From contig CP136496.1 of the NCBI GenBank assembly GCA_032768795.1, forward strand, positions 1,488,001 through 1,552,000: 64,000 nt of DNA, read 5' to 3'. The notes under the pieces were generated by a model. It was not told the DNA's origin and ran no database searches. It saw nothing but the letters and a program-made list of their open reading frames with translations. The translations under genes were made by a program, and so were the position numbers. Of this stretch, positions 1 to 10,874 are shown one piece after another; position 1 is the stretch's first letter; every line of letters begins with the position of its first letter. The stretch is from Tremella fuciformis (lineage: Eukaryota > Basidiomycota > Tremellomycetes > Tremellales > Tremellaceae).

Positions 1-1086
1 TGGCTCGTAGGAGATGTAAGCAGCACCGCTCCTCCTATAGATGCGGCAAGTTATCCGAGCCGTCCATATGGTGGCAAACTGTTTGACCCGGAGTCTGAAC
101 AGTTTGTCGATCCGCCCAGATCTCCTCAAGCGGTTCGAGACGATGCGCCAGACGGAGCAACCGTCGATGAAGCGAAACGGCGATCTCGTCAAGCCGCAGG
201 AAAAAGACCCTTGCACATCGATGACTCACACAATGCCTGGTCCCGCCGGGCCGGAGAGCCATCCCTCCCCCCTAGTCAGGAAGAGGTTCTGCCGCCTAGG
301 CCCCCCTCACTTCCCCAAAAACCCGAGAATCCATACTTAAATTCGAGGCCATCGTCTACGAAACGTCTCCCTCGCGAAAAGGCGCGACCAGCCGTACCGC
401 TGGCTCACCATCAAATACCCTCGGTCTCCAGCCCTGACAAGCCAGAGCCCGAAGCGTGCAACGAGCCTGTTCCTTCCTTTGTCGAGCGCATTGACCGGAT
501 AAGACAGGCCCAAAGTGGAATCATCACTCAGATTGAGTCCAGCAATGCTTCTGCTGCGACGAGAATGCCCCCTCTTCAACAAACATCGCTTCTTAACTTG
601 CCGTCTCACCCTGCTGTAGGGCGTCGACCGTCCTATGATACTGCGATGCCTCGGCCCCTTTATTCGCCTGGGTATACTAGCCCAGTATCATCCTTCGGAT
701 CGCTAATGGGAACTCCTTATGCTCATACTACACCAGCGTTTCCACCACGGACCACGGCTTCCCCTCCAGGAAGATTCCCTGCGCCCTACGACCGCGTTAA
801 TAGTTCTCAGGCTGACCAAGGTATTGGATCTGGACATCCTTGGCCTTACACAGACGCAACCTCTCCTGGCCGGCAGTGGACTCGCAGCGATAGTCGGACT
901 GCTGACTTCCTTGCTCCATCTCACCTGGAACACCGTACCTTCACGCAGACAGCGTCGCCGCCGGGCCCCAGCACCATGGCATATGTAGAGTCTCGCAGGA
1001 ACTTCGACCCGACCGCCAAGGAGTTCATCCCGTCTAATCCGCAAGCTGACGGTTCAGCCACGGGAGATCCGTCTGCCAAGGGTTGA
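1..1086 (+). CDS. Partial disordered protein with two PAM2-like motifs
   Basis: The frame is open from the first base, so the 5' end lies outside the window. The ATG at 211 is unlikely to be the start because sequence with a coding look precedes it. The product is Pro/Ser/Arg-rich with no recognisable folded domain. Two segments fit the PAM2 pattern ([LF]-[ND]-P-x-A-x-x-F-x-P), which in known proteins binds the MLLE domain of poly(A)-binding protein: FDPESEQFVDP at 82-114 and FDPTAKEFIP at 1003-1032, near the C-terminus. If these are real, the protein would join mRNA or ribonucleoprotein complexes; that is inference. No intron is needed. It is the first of a row of plus-strand genes of similar composition. 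Coding status is fairly secure; function is unknown. Confidence 0.6.
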   Translation, partial: WLVGDVSSTAPPIDAASYPSRPYGGKLFDPESEQFVDPPRSPQAVRDDAPDGATVDEAKRRSRQAAGKRPLHIDDSHNAWSRRAGEPSLPPSQEEVLPPRPPSLPQKPENPYLNSRPSSTKRLPREKARPAVPLAHHQIPSVSSPDKPEPEACNEPVPSFVERIDRIRQAQSGIITQIESSNASAATRMPPLQQTSLLNLPSHPAVGRRPSYDTAMPRPLYSPGYTSPVSSFGSLMGTPYAHTTPAFPPRTTASPPGRFPAPYDRVNSSQADQGIGSGHPWPYTDATSPGRQWTRSDSRTADFLAPSHLEHRTFTQTASPPGPSTMAYVESRRNFDPTAKEFIPSNPQADGSATGDPSAKG

Positions 1087-1928
1087 CGAGCTGTACCTTC
1101 ACCTGATACCACTATGCATGCTGCGGAATTCTCACTTGTGTCAAGAGAGGCCTGACAGCCGCGCATGCCACTGGGGAGTGTGGCAGAATGCCCGTGTGGC
1201 GAAATTCGTTTGTGGCGGATCCTTTCCCTCCTTGGACGTCCGACCTGGGTTAACCTATCGCAATGCGGAAGACCGCTCCATAGGCCACGAGGGCGGCTTT
1301 GTCGGAGCCTGGGGGCGACACAGATACATACTGTGAGATCGGAAGGAGACTCTGCATGGAAGACCCAGTTGGACGGACCTGCGTCTGAACACCCGACGCG
1401 GAGACGCTCGGGTCCCCGGGATGGTGAGAGGGCAGAGAAGAGAGCGATTCCTGCGAGAGCCAGCTTGTCGAGTGAGATGAGAGATGGGGAGAAAGGAAGC
1501 TGCAGCGATGGGAAGAAAGGGGAGACTGGCCGTTCAAATGGCTACGTCATTGACCTGCGTCGTGCTCTGCGACTCCGACGCGAGTGATTCAGGCGAACCA
1601 GCTGGGAGGTGCGGCGGATGGGCACGAGCATTTGAGACTCAGCACATTCCTCGGAGGCGATACGTATACCCGTAGCTGCCCCATCTTGCAGGCGGCTTGG
1701 CGGACCGGTGAGGGGTTTTTGTAACCTTTCATCCATTCTTCGCCTTGCAAGGAGACGGTCTTTGAAGTTTTCTAGCTAAATGGAACGCTACAGGTGCAGT
1801 CCCTTCCGCCTATGCCATTGGGCCTCTGGTTTTCCCAACGACTTCAAGTCTACTGTAGTTCTACGATTTGCCACTCGACTCCCGTCAGTCTCTCAACTTC
1901 TTGCTACCAAACGACTCAAGCCTGCATC
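1087..1928. other. Intergenic, no supported gene
   Basis: Short overlapping frames occur on both strands, but none has convincing composition or a paralogue in the window. The segment probably holds the 3' end of the preceding transcript and the promoter of the next gene. Confidence 0.4.
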
Positions 1929-2483
1929 ATGATGGATGGACCCAATGACGAGCCACTCCGTCCGCGGGTCTCATCTACAGAGGGTGTAAGGTATTCCACT
2001 CCGCCTCCCCACAAACGCGAGAAGTCTCCTTACGATAAAAGTTTTCCCCCTCTTCCGAAGACACGAGGTCGGTCACCGACTCCAAAATCCTCCACATCCT
2101 CTCTCCTGCAAACCCAACCTGGAACAGCGCTCGGCGCAGTCAGTCTTGCTAAGCCTCGCGAGACAGATACCCAGCCACCAGGCTCAGGCGGGGTTCCCAC
2201 CGCTGCTGGACAAACTTCTAGCGAGTTTAGCTTACCAGGTGCTGGTCCGGGTGCAGATACGAAAGCCAATGTCTCGTTTCAACCGGCAGGTCTGGGTACT
2301 CCTCACCCCTTGGCGCAGTCCGACGGCAGCCAAGTCCCATCTCCCCAGAGCTCATTCAGCGGCACACCTCCGAAACGAAAGGTACTTTTTAAGGCGAAGT
2401 CGGGGAGAACCCAGTTTTCAGAGCACCATGATGGTTCGTCGGGCGGCCCGAGCGCACGGCCTGGCGTCTCTCGACGTGATTAG
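1929..2483 (+). CDS. Hypothetical disordered Pro/Ser-rich protein
   Basis: A 184-residue single-exon frame starts at the first of two adjacent ATG codons; the frame runs further upstream, but that part is Cys/Thr-rich and unlike the rest. The protein is full of Ser, Pro, Thr and Gly with basic patches. SP and TP dipeptides occur throughout (for example RGRSPTPKSS), which would suit proline-directed kinases. There is no membrane segment or known domain. Composition matches the neighbouring orphan genes, so it is probably a member of the same fast-evolving group, but no clear homologous block was found. An unannotated 5' exon is possible. Confidence 0.5.
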   Translation: MMDGPNDEPLRPRVSSTEGVRYSTPPPHKREKSPYDKSFPPLPKTRGRSPTPKSSTSSLLQTQPGTALGAVSLAKPRETDTQPPGSGGVPTAAGQTSSEFSLPGAGPGADTKANVSFQPAGLGTPHPLAQSDGSQVPSPQSSFSGTPPKRKVLFKAKSGRTQFSEHHDGSSGGPSARPGVSRRD

Positions 2484-3609
2484 TCTCAGCTCTGACATAT
2501 CTTCATATGCAAATTGGGCTCGTCCTCTTCGTCCCCGTCCTGAATGATACCAACAGCGATGTCGCAGTGCAGTGTAAGTCAGCCGGGTGAGGGCCCGATG
2601 TGCGATTTCTTCTAGGGCACCCGCAGCCCATCAACCTCCCTTGGCCTCCTATATATTTGGAACGAGCGCTCCGGGAGAATACCTTTCCCATGCACTGACT
2701 TTACTGATATGCGGGATTCATACGAAAGGAGCTTCGCCAAGAGCTCGCGCCACCCTCAGGATCAGGTCCGAGAAGCTTCAAAACCATGATGATAAGATTA
2801 CAGATCACACTCTTCCTCCCTTTCTTTCCTTCCTCCCTCATCGGTCCCTGTTTGAAGCTGTCGAGAGATCGTATCAGTTACTGGGGGCACTGCCGCGCTT
2901 GCTATTCGTTTCATAAATATTAGAGCATAAAGAATGGTCGGATCGAAGAAGCTGATTTGAAGTAAAGAAGCATATATGCTACAGGTGATGAAAGCTTGAA
3001 GAACAATGTGTTCTCGCGGCTACACCTCATGTGCCCCTGAGGCCTGGTCATGCTACGCCCTGATAGGGTGACAACAAAGCTTCAAGCTTCAAAGAAACCT
3101 GAGTCCCAGTCTATGGAGCGTGCGGGACACGCGAGTCTCACAGGAAGGCCCATGTGTGCCTCTGTTCGGCAACTGTAAAGCAGGCGTGCCCGGTGGCCTG
3201 GTGATTGACCCACTGACCTCAAGTCCTGGCGTTCTTCAGAGGCGCTTGCGAATGATCCGTTCCAAGGTCGCTTAGACGGTCAAAGCGCTATCTACTGTGC
3301 TAGTGCCCGCCCTTCTGCGTCGACCCCGTCATCGCCAACTTCTACGTCGATGACAATAAAGGAGGACTTCAAGCTTACTTCTTTCCAGAATCATCGACAA
3401 GTATCCGCCACGCTCTGCTTAGCTTGACCGAGTTGATGACCTTTAACAACCATTCACACTTTTCACAACAAGTATCCGATTAGGAGTAGTCGCACTGAAT
3501 CCATTCGCTACTTTCGTAGCACTAATTGGACTAAAAATCACTGTGTCTGTCAATCGAGCATCCCAGCTCACTTATTCTGTGTGCTTGCGTCGCTATCACT
3601 TGGGCACAG
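2484..3609. other. Intergenic, no supported gene
   Basis: About 1.1 kb without a frame of convincing coding character on either strand. Short AT-rich stretches around 2900-3000 and 3380-3540 are consistent with terminator and promoter sequence. Nothing else recognisable. Confidence 0.4.
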
Positions 3610-4142
3610 ATGTCGAGTGATTCGGACAGCGACGAGCCGCCCCGTGGACGGGCGAATATACCTATGCAATTTCGGACAATCCGTCCAGCGGGGGTATAGG
3701 AGTTTGGCAATTTCCATTACCCGCAGCGCCAAAGTCCGAACCACAGGAGAGCATACCTGCAAGTGGAGAGCCGCAGACGAGCTCTCGACCTGCCTCCGAT
3801 AGCACCACCGCTTCAGACTGTTACCCAGCCGCGGCTGCACTGGCGCAGACTTCGTTCCCTCACCCAATGAATCCGCAAGCCCCCACATCACATCCGGCAA
3901 CGCAGACTGTCGATCCAAAGAATACCACAGAAGGAACTCTGGGCGACTCGAAGCCGAGCACGCCCCCCAATGCGATCGCGCTGCGTGGGCCCGAAGCAAC
4001 TAAGCAAAGTGACGCAAATACACCATCCATGAGCTCAGTGCTGCACCGGTTTGCCATGCAGGCAGCAGAGCGCAGAGCGCGTCGAACCAATCCACACACC
4101 CCGTCTCCTGTAGAGGCGCCGCCGGGGACCAAGCAGGCGTGA
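3610..4142 (+). CDS. Hypothetical disordered protein, two exons
   Basis: Proposed exons are 3610-3693 and 3735-4142, giving about 163 residues. The 41-nt intron (gtatag...caaag) fits the local size and joins an acidic start (MSSDSDSDEPPRGR) in frame to a Ser/Pro/Ala-rich body. The C-terminal part has a short basic helical stretch (MQAAERRARRTNP). The acceptor AAAG is weak, and an alternative CAG eight bases upstream shifts the frame, so the first exon is tentative. An ATG-initiated version containing only the last 91 residues begins at 3867. No known domain; function unknown. Confidence 0.45.
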
Positions 4143-5446
4143 ATGGGTCCCCGAGTATGCGGCAGGTGCTCTGTGGTGTACTGCATTCTAGTTTCCCCGG
4201 ATCACATCCATATGTGTATGACTGTCAACACAACAGCTAGCCGCGGACTTCAATTCAGCAATCTTCTGTGGACTCTTGGTTCGTAGAAGAGCGGCATTTG
4301 CCTTTGACTGTGTGGCACAGCTGCATGGGGCCAAGATTGCGATTCATACACTCCTAGACTCAGTAGACACCCCCGAAGCATCCGAGAGCAACGGCTGATC
4401 AAAGCGCGCCCCCTTTTCTCCTCTCCTCTAGAAGCCGCCACGGAAAAAGCTCGATCACGAGGCGCGAGTATCTCCTCGGCGGTGAAGATCTTAACCCATC
4501 TCCTCACCGTTCGTAACTTCCCCAAACTGATTGTTCCGTTCCTTCTCGGTAAGGTTTCGCTTTCTAGTAGACCCACTTCAGTAGTTTCTCTTTCCCGCTC
4601 TACAGGCTTCTGAGATGTGGTACTGTACCCGACTCCGTGTGATGATATGTCTCCTGTCAGGTGAACGTGAGATCTAGGGGTTGTGGCCACCGACGCACGG
4701 GAGACACCCCATAGGAAGAGCGTCTCATTGCACTTTGTTACGCCTGCCTCTCTGTAACCGCGCCGAATTTTCAGTGCCACGGGCGGCCGGTGGGCCGGGA
4801 TACTGTGGGCTGCGAGGCGGCTATGCGCATGCGTGTCACATGTTTTACCCAGCAGTGTCTCTCCGCTGCACAAAAGATATCCCCTTTACCCCGGCAGCTG
4901 GTCTTCGAGTGGTTTTGAGTAGAGGTGCAAATGCTCGGAAGGATCACTTATAATAAGCATGTGTGCTGTCACTTCGCCAGCGCATCCGCTCGAAGTCACA
5001 ATATTGTACATTCAAGAGGGCAAAGGATGGCCAAAGACCATGTCTACCTTGCTCGGAAGTTGATACACCCAGGCTGCTTCCGTGTCTGCCCTCCCCGCCT
5101 TGCTCTCGCTGAGGCGAACATACTGTGCTGGCGGACTTTCCTGACTGCGGTGGTCGGCTCTCATTCGTTGCAGAACACCTTTGAGCGGAGGAGACTAGAG
5201 GCCCCACTGGCATCTCTCAAAGCGGCCTCCGTGCGAGAAGCCTCCCCGCCTTCCCCCGATCAAAAGGTGGCTTCCAGATTCAAGCTCCTTCCCCTTTTCT
5301 CTCGAATGAAGCCCCTACTGGTACAGTACCGATATTTTTAGGCAGGTACATAGATGTAGCAGACCCCTGGAAGTTCTTACAACCGACCGTAGCAAACGCC
5401 GGACGACAGCACAGTGCGATCACATCTGACGACTTCGAGCCAGCCC
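4143..5446. other. Intergenic, no supported gene
   Basis: Contains a 207-codon antisense frame (4250-4873) with no low-complexity bias, no domain and no paralogue, most likely chance. The rest is probably 3' and promoter sequence. Confidence 0.4.
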
Positions 5447-6268
5447 ATGAATCTATCTACTTACGATTGTCTTGACAGCGAAGCGGACCCGCGCACGGCG
5501 AGAGTGAACCTTCTCGCGGGAAGCGTTAACTACACAACGCGAGCGTTCCATACGTTAGATGCTGGTCAAACGCCCCTCTCCGCCAGCGTATGTCGTGCGC
5601 CAGTAGTGCCCCTTTTTGCTCCGCCCGGCGAAGATCGCGTCGGTCATGCTGTCCCAAGCCCGCCGCACCCATCCATCTCAACCAGTCAGGCCAACTACAG
5701 AAGAGCCGGTGACACTATTGGTGCTGCCGCCAGTGGAGGGTTGTCTCACAACACGCGTCGAGCCAGACGCAAGACATCACTAATCGATTACACAGCGCGC
5801 GATTCTCCGCGAGCGGGCACTCTGTTTCTCCCTTTGACGGGAATCGCTGCGGCCGCACCATATTCTGGTCCAGAGGCTCAAGACCCCTCTCAACTTATCG
5901 CCGAGTGGCAGGCTCGCATCGCTGATTCAGTAGCCGCTCCCGACGCAAGGATCCCGAACGTAATTGAGCATGTGAACCCGGATCCCACTTCGTCTGACTT
6001 TCACTGGAACGCTGGTGACAGCGACTCGAAGGAACACTTGGTCACTAGGGTGACAACATGGCGGGATGAAGTTGCCAACAACTTTGTCGCTCCTCCGCAC
6101 GGAACGTCAACGCCTCCGTTTGAGAATGGTGCATCCATTGCTCCATGTGAAACGGCAACGTCGCAGAAAGTCGAGCAATGGCTGCAAGGGCTCACTGACT
6201 GGCAGACGAATTGTCAAAACCGATCTTCAGAGGGTCGGTCCAGGCAAACGTCATTGCAGGCCCGATAA
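5447..6268 (+). CDS. Hypothetical protein of orphan island
   Basis: Single-exon frame of 273 residues from the ATG at 5447 (an in-frame ATG at 5414 is also possible). The N-terminal two thirds are Ala/Ser/Thr/Pro-rich. The C-terminal part looks more ordered, with regularly spaced Trp residues (IAEWQARIADSV, TTWRDEVANNFV, VEQWLQGLTDWQTNC) suggesting three short amphipathic helices. That Trp pattern differs from neighbouring orphans and may be a small helical module. No known domain, signal peptide or membrane segment. Function unknown. Confidence 0.5.
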   Translation: MNLSTYDCLDSEADPRTARVNLLAGSVNYTTRAFHTLDAGQTPLSASVCRAPVVPLFAPPGEDRVGHAVPSPPHPSISTSQANYRRAGDTIGAAASGGLSHNTRRARRKTSLIDYTARDSPRAGTLFLPLTGIAAAAPYSGPEAQDPSQLIAEWQARIADSVAAPDARIPNVIEHVNPDPTSSDFHWNAGDSDSKEHLVTRVTTWRDEVANNFVAPPHGTSTPPFENGASIAPCETATSQKVEQWLQGLTDWQTNCQNRSSEGRSRQTSLQAR

Positions 6269-6952
6269 AGGGACCTATGAGTCTGCATGTAGTGCTGCGT
6301 TATTCGATCTGTATTCCCCAATGAGACTTAATTTTGCCCTTCGTATTTCCAATATTGGACAGCATGGTCTATGGGACGCTCCTGTGTCCTTTAGGGCACG
6401 TTTCTGTTTGTCCACGAAATATCGTTCCGGAAAGGCCGATTGAGAAACTGGACAACCTTGGACCATCTCTTGAAGCCCTCTCCCGCCACTATTCGTCTTC
6501 ATGAGCCACAAGGTCAAGCTGCGCAGGGCTCCCATTACTTTTCTGAGGGGCTCACCACAGCAACTCAACCGCGGTTGATCGTTAGGTATGCTGCGCATTT
6601 CCCTGCAGGACGCACGGGGGCAAGGCTATCGCTGATCAATAAGCGTGCGATCATAGCCTGTCCGCATGTGCTAGCTGTGAGGCGCCCAAGAAGGCTGTAA
6701 CACTTGGGCTACCTCCTTTCGCTTTTCGGGGTTGATGCTGATACAAAGAGGATAGGACTGACCCTCGTGGCATCCCGCAGCACAAAAGAGCGTCCTGTGC
6801 CGAGACCCGCGTCATGGAACAACAGAGGGCTCGCTGACCAGCATATTTGCCTACGGCCACCGGTCTGCACTCCCATTCGCCACTCACCACTTCCCAAGGA
6901 CCCCCACTGCTTGGCAACCCCAAAGATTTGTCAAAGAAGAGCCTCCATTGCC
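6269..6952. other. Intergenic, no supported gene
   Basis: About 680 bp with no convincing frame. The reading frame of the next gene extends upstream of its ATG, but that part lacks the Ser/Thr/Pro bias of the gene body and is taken as 5' leader. Confidence 0.35.
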
Positions 6953-7444
6953 ATGTCCGCCTTGTCCGCCAACACTCCGCGAGGCCCTAAGGCAGACAGG
7001 CCGTCAACGTTTCGACCGACGTTGGACACGGGTGCCGCGACCGGGACTGCCACGGATGATCCGGCTTTCATATCACGTCAGGCTTACACGTGCAGGAACC
7101 TGTTCGATCCGGCCACTGGGAAAACAATCCCGGTGTGGACGGCTGTGCCAGAGGTCACTACAGATGTGGGCTTCGCTCGCTCAGCCGCTGCGATGGAAGA
7201 TCGAGATGATGAAATCGACGGACGTCAGCCCTCCCACCCCAGCCGGAGCACCCTTAGAGGCCCCACCGAGACGCGCGGAGGCACTGCAATCCTTGCGTGG
7301 GCGACTGAAGTGTCTCAACAGCCTGATTCAAGGGCCACTACAAGTGTCGACCCGAAGACAGAGCTCAGTGCCGCATGGGGCAAGCGGCTCGGGAGGGAAT
7401 TCCGGTCCCACTTACAAACGGGACAAAGTCCGTCTCGAAAGTAG
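6953..7444 (+). CDS. Hypothetical protein with LFDPATGK...VW box
   Basis: A 163-residue single-exon frame. The only distinctive feature is the segment LFDPATGKTIPVW (7100-7138), which resembles QYDPATSGIKIW in the gene split by the retrotransposon (54557-54592) and YDTQGKVLVW in the gene ending at 31229. This shared [FY]-D-x-x-T-x(3-5)-[VI]-W box suggests a common ancestor or a common short binding motif. The rest is low-complexity Ser/Thr/Arg. No domain of known function. An overlapping +1 frame is longer but Arg/Pro/Leu-rich, typical of a shadow. Confidence 0.5.
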   Translation: MSALSANTPRGPKADRPSTFRPTLDTGAATGTATDDPAFISRQAYTCRNLFDPATGKTIPVWTAVPEVTTDVGFARSAAAMEDRDDEIDGRQPSHPSRSTLRGPTETRGGTAILAWATEVSQQPDSRATTSVDPKTELSAAWGKRLGREFRSHLQTGQSPSRK

Positions 7445-8084
7445 ACACGAAGCTCGCAGCTCTGCGAGTACAGTACACCCGGGCGGCCTCCTTCCGAGGC
7501 TCCCGACGATGATCTCACAGCGAGCCCGATCCTGTTCTCGCTTGATCGCCGCTGCCAATGCCATGAATATTGCATTGCATTTCCTCCCCCAGACCGTCTC
7601 CTTAAGTCACATTGAAGATAGTGAGAGCAGGCAGCATAACATTGCATCGGTCTGAAGCCTATGCGAGCCCTCCTTACACCCTCACCGTCTCAACGACCAC
7701 TTGTAGCATTCATATCACATTCACTTGACTAGAGAAATCGTTCAAATTGAGAACCGCTCTGAGGGCGATGGCCGAGCCTAGATTTTGCAGATCCGTGCGA
7801 GTACGAAAGTGCCACTTTGAATTGCCACAGAAGTTGATAGCATGATTGTCAACCCCAGTCATTGGCGAGCGTTTTGCACATGCCAGCTTCCAAAGTGCTC
7901 TGGGAAACCGTAGAATCATGAGGAACGCTCTCGAATACTACATCTCCTTTGGTGTCAACCCCCGCGTAAATGGGGCGAAAGGACGGATCAGATTTCGAGC
8001 TTTGAAGTCGTGACACCATCGCCACCGTCTTCGCAATTGCCAAGGTTTTCGCCACTCACTATCAGCCTCAGTCTCCGCGACAGC
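7445..8084. other. Intergenic, no supported gene
   Basis: About 640 bp, somewhat AT-richer than the surrounding genes, with only short frames. Probably the 3' region of one orphan gene and the promoter of the next. Confidence 0.4.
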
Positions 8085-8654
8085 ATGTCGTCAACCCCTT
8101 GCAAAGACTCCGAATTCGATCGAGGAGGACAGGGGAAGGTTGGGAAATTATGGGAACCTGAGGTCGAAGACCCCTCCACTACGGGTGTCAAGCCGTCCAG
8201 AGGCGCCAAAAGTCAAAGGGCCAAAAGTCAGAAAGCCTCACAGCCTCCTTCCGAATCCAGTGCGACCCGAGGAACCTCAGGCCAGGTGAGTCGGAGAGGA
8301 AGAGGGACTACAACTGGCCGACCGACGCACCGCCGCCGTTCGACAGACTGTAGTTTCGTTACACAAGTCGGTTGGGACTTGAATCTTCCTGAGCTCTCGG
8401 ACCAAGAAGGAGACGCGCCCATCGAGCAGCCAGCCTATGTGGGCTTCACTGTCAAGGAAACAGCCGATGTTGCTTCGGATTTTCTCTTCTTCGGAGTTCA
8501 GGCAGATCCGAGCGCCTTCACCTATCCGCCAGCTTCACGCGTAGACACAGATCTGCACACACAGGGGGACACCAGTGTACCCAGGTCAAGCCTTTCCAGG
8601 GGTAAGAGGGGCTGGAACAGCCGTTCTCGGGGCAGACTTCCCCGCAGAGGCTAG
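8085..8654 (+). CDS. Hypothetical basic Ser-rich protein
   Basis: A 189-residue single-exon frame starting at MSSTPCKDSEF; an upstream in-frame ATG at 8010 would add 25 residues. The N-terminal half is basic (RGAKSQRAKSQKA, RRGRGTTTGRPTHRRR). The middle is more hydrophobic and acidic (VGWDLNLPELSDQEGD, DVASDFLFFGVQADPSAF). The end is Arg/Ser-rich (RGKRGWNSRSRGRLPRRG), resembling an RG-type RNA-binding tail. No known domain. The basic tail could bind nucleic acid; this is inference. Confidence 0.5.
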   Translation: MSSTPCKDSEFDRGGQGKVGKLWEPEVEDPSTTGVKPSRGAKSQRAKSQKASQPPSESSATRGTSGQVSRRGRGTTTGRPTHRRRSTDCSFVTQVGWDLNLPELSDQEGDAPIEQPAYVGFTVKETADVASDFLFFGVQADPSAFTYPPASRVDTDLHTQGDTSVPRSSLSRGKRGWNSRSRGRLPRRG

Positions 8655-9217
8655 ACGCACGGATTTCCCTCTCAGAGCCGTACATACATTCTGTATCTGA
8701 TATTCTGACTTGAGGAGACTCTGCGCAAGCAGGTCACCGTTCAGTTCATGCAAAGCTTCTGGAGCTCGGCTGGACCGAATTTGCCGAGCTGGGACGCTCA
8801 CCATCGACACTGCACCGTCGGGATTTCAACGCGGCATATGTACAGTACAGTACTCCGGGCTAACGCTTACCTGGTGCACTCGCCAGCGTAGACGCCTTGT
8901 CCACCCGCTTGTGGTAGCTGGTCAGAATAGATTCTCGTACCCTCCTGTCTCATTTTCCACCTTCTCGAAGCTCTCATGAGTGATGTGGGACCACACGGCG
9001 GGTTAATCGGGGGAGGGGGAGCCGCCACACTTGAGCGAACGGAGAGTAGCAGCTACTTGGCTTCTCAGGCTTCGCGTTGCCTCCCTTCAGACACAAGAAC
9101 TCAGTCTGAAAATGATGACCCACCATAGCCTCCTGCAGTCTGCCTCCCCCACCTCTTCAACAAGAGAGCAGCTCTGCCTTCATCCCACAAACAGTGTGTC
9201 CACCCACTTTTCGCAAC
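8655..9217. other. Intergenic, no supported gene
   Basis: About 560 bp between two orphan genes; short frames only. Likely terminator and promoter. Confidence 0.35.
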
Positions 9218-10213
9218 ATGTCATCGGAGCCGTGCGTCGTCAGGGCGAGAACGTCGACCACAAACACTGCAGACTCCCGACAGGTTGTCCTTGAACCGTT
9301 CAAAATCGAGTCCCTCAAAGACCTTAAAAATGTGCCGCAGCCCTATGAGCGGTTCGACCGCGTATTGATCTTCACCGGCAAGGCCTACAAGGAGCTTTTC
9401 GCCGGTGAGCCAGATCTCCTCCGAGACGCTGACTTCAGCGAGCGGGAGTGGCGCTCGATGGTCGACACGTTCCGCAAACGGTGTAGGCACCAGTCCGAGC
9501 TCGAGCATGTGCCCGAGGGCACCGTCCTGCGCGGACGCGCGGAGTCCCGGTCACAGACCGAGAAGAGTGTATCGTCTCCTGCTCGCTATCGGCCAAGGAG
9601 GGCGAGCCCAGTTGTCCCTGGCAGCGTGGCCGCCAGCCCGTCCCAGTCGCGTTCTCGGGCTGCTGGCCGCACCGCTCGACTCGGTCCGTGCGTCACCCAA
9701 GAGACGTTGCCGCCACCGCCCAATGAGCCCACGAGCGACTCTGAACAGACGAGCCCCGCACGTGTCGCGGGGCGCCCCGTCAGCTTCGTTAGCTGGGGTG
9801 GGACCACTCTGCTCGGGTATGCTTCGAGACCGCAGTCCCAATTGACGTTCCGATCAAGCAGTGAGATCGACGACGAACCCTCAAACCTCGACAACCAGGA
9901 TCCCGGACGCCCGGCTTGGCCGCAACACCTCGACCCCGAGAAGGAAGATCTCATGGCGAGGTCCTCTATCATGCCAAGCGCATCCGCTACTACAGCTGGA
10001 GAATCGGTTATCAGCGACACCGAGGAAGGAGCCGTCGACGATCTCACACAGAGCATAAGCCGCGCATCTGTGTCGGTCACGGAAGAGAGCTCGCAGTACT
10101 CCTCTGAGAGTGACGCAGAGAGCGGAAGTCTGCTGACCGATGACTCCGAGTATTCTTCGCCGCAGTCGCTGCCACAGACGCGCCAAAGACGCTGTGCAGT
10201 GGTCGCAAGGTAG
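9218..10213 (+). CDS. Orphan protein, tandem paralogue A
   Basis: A 331-residue single-exon frame beginning MSSEPCVVRART. The first 100 residues are helical and charged (KAYKELFAGEPDLLRDAD, SEREWRSMVDTFRKRC); the middle is Arg/Ser/Pro-rich and disordered; the end is acidic and Ser-rich. It is clearly paralogous to the next gene downstream: both contain WPQHLDPEKE about 100 residues from the end, then EESSQYSSESD-x-ESGS-x-LTD-x-SEYS, and both finish VVAR. The acidic Ser run is a dense potential CK2 substrate, and acidic Ser/Tyr tails can serve as activation or docking regions; no function can be assigned. It lies about 660 bp from its paralogue on the same strand. Confidence 0.65.
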   Translation: MSSEPCVVRARTSTTNTADSRQVVLEPFKIESLKDLKNVPQPYERFDRVLIFTGKAYKELFAGEPDLLRDADFSEREWRSMVDTFRKRCRHQSELEHVPEGTVLRGRAESRSQTEKSVSSPARYRPRRASPVVPGSVAASPSQSRSRAAGRTARLGPCVTQETLPPPPNEPTSDSEQTSPARVAGRPVSFVSWGGTTLLGYASRPQSQLTFRSSSEIDDEPSNLDNQDPGRPAWPQHLDPEKEDLMARSSIMPSASATTAGESVISDTEEGAVDDLTQSISRASVSVTEESSQYSSESDAESGSLLTDDSEYSSPQSLPQTRQRRCAVVAR

Positions 10214-10874
10214 TGAGTCCCGAGGTCTACGTCATCCAGCCTTGATGACGGCAAGAGGTAGCTTCGATGCCCAAACTGCCTTGGATGAACGCCCCTTCGG
10301 AGTCTTCAACACAAGCCGAAAGCGTCCAAGCAGGCAGCCGAAGCCAGCTCCACTGCGGGTTAGCGAGCTTGAGAACTGCTCGACTCATTTTTACCGCAAT
10401 GCAGCCCTGTGCCCAGGAGACTCTGTCTACGTACATACGAAGAGGTCGCAGGATACTCCCCACTAAGTAAGGAGGCTTACTGAAGATGAATATCATGAAA
10501 CAATCAGTTAGGTCGTGGCATTGCTGTCTGTTCCAGGTAAGGTTCCAGAATTGCGCACGGACTTCTCCTGTTTTCGAGTAGGTCCAGAGATGCTCGGTGC
10601 TCTCGCAGCGGCCCGACGTCGCCTCCCATCTAGCGAGTTCGAAGGCCCGCAAAACCCGTAGGGGATAGCGTAGCACTCCATCTCAGAAGCCATGCGCGCC
10701 TTCCTGGCCACCTCCCCAATGCTGCACAGACTCAGCCGGCAAAGGAAGGAAACAGAGTCGCAGCGAGCACGCAGACGCAGACACAAGCTTGCTTTGCACT
10801 GCGATCCCGACCACCTCTCATGACTCAACATTGATCCACATCTTCCATCGCTCGCCCTTTCTCTGTATCCAAGC
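10214..10874. other. Spacer between tandem paralogues
   Basis: No convincing frame. It probably contains the 3' end of paralogue A and the promoter of paralogue B. Confidence 0.4.

Noticed and set aside
4250..4873. 207-codon minus-strand frame
   Set aside because: No domain, no paralogue, balanced but featureless composition in a GC-rich genome where such frames arise by chance.
8506..8534. ADPSAFTYP as a third PAM2 site
   Set aside because: Spacing between the Pro, Ala and Phe positions does not fit the PAM2 pattern.
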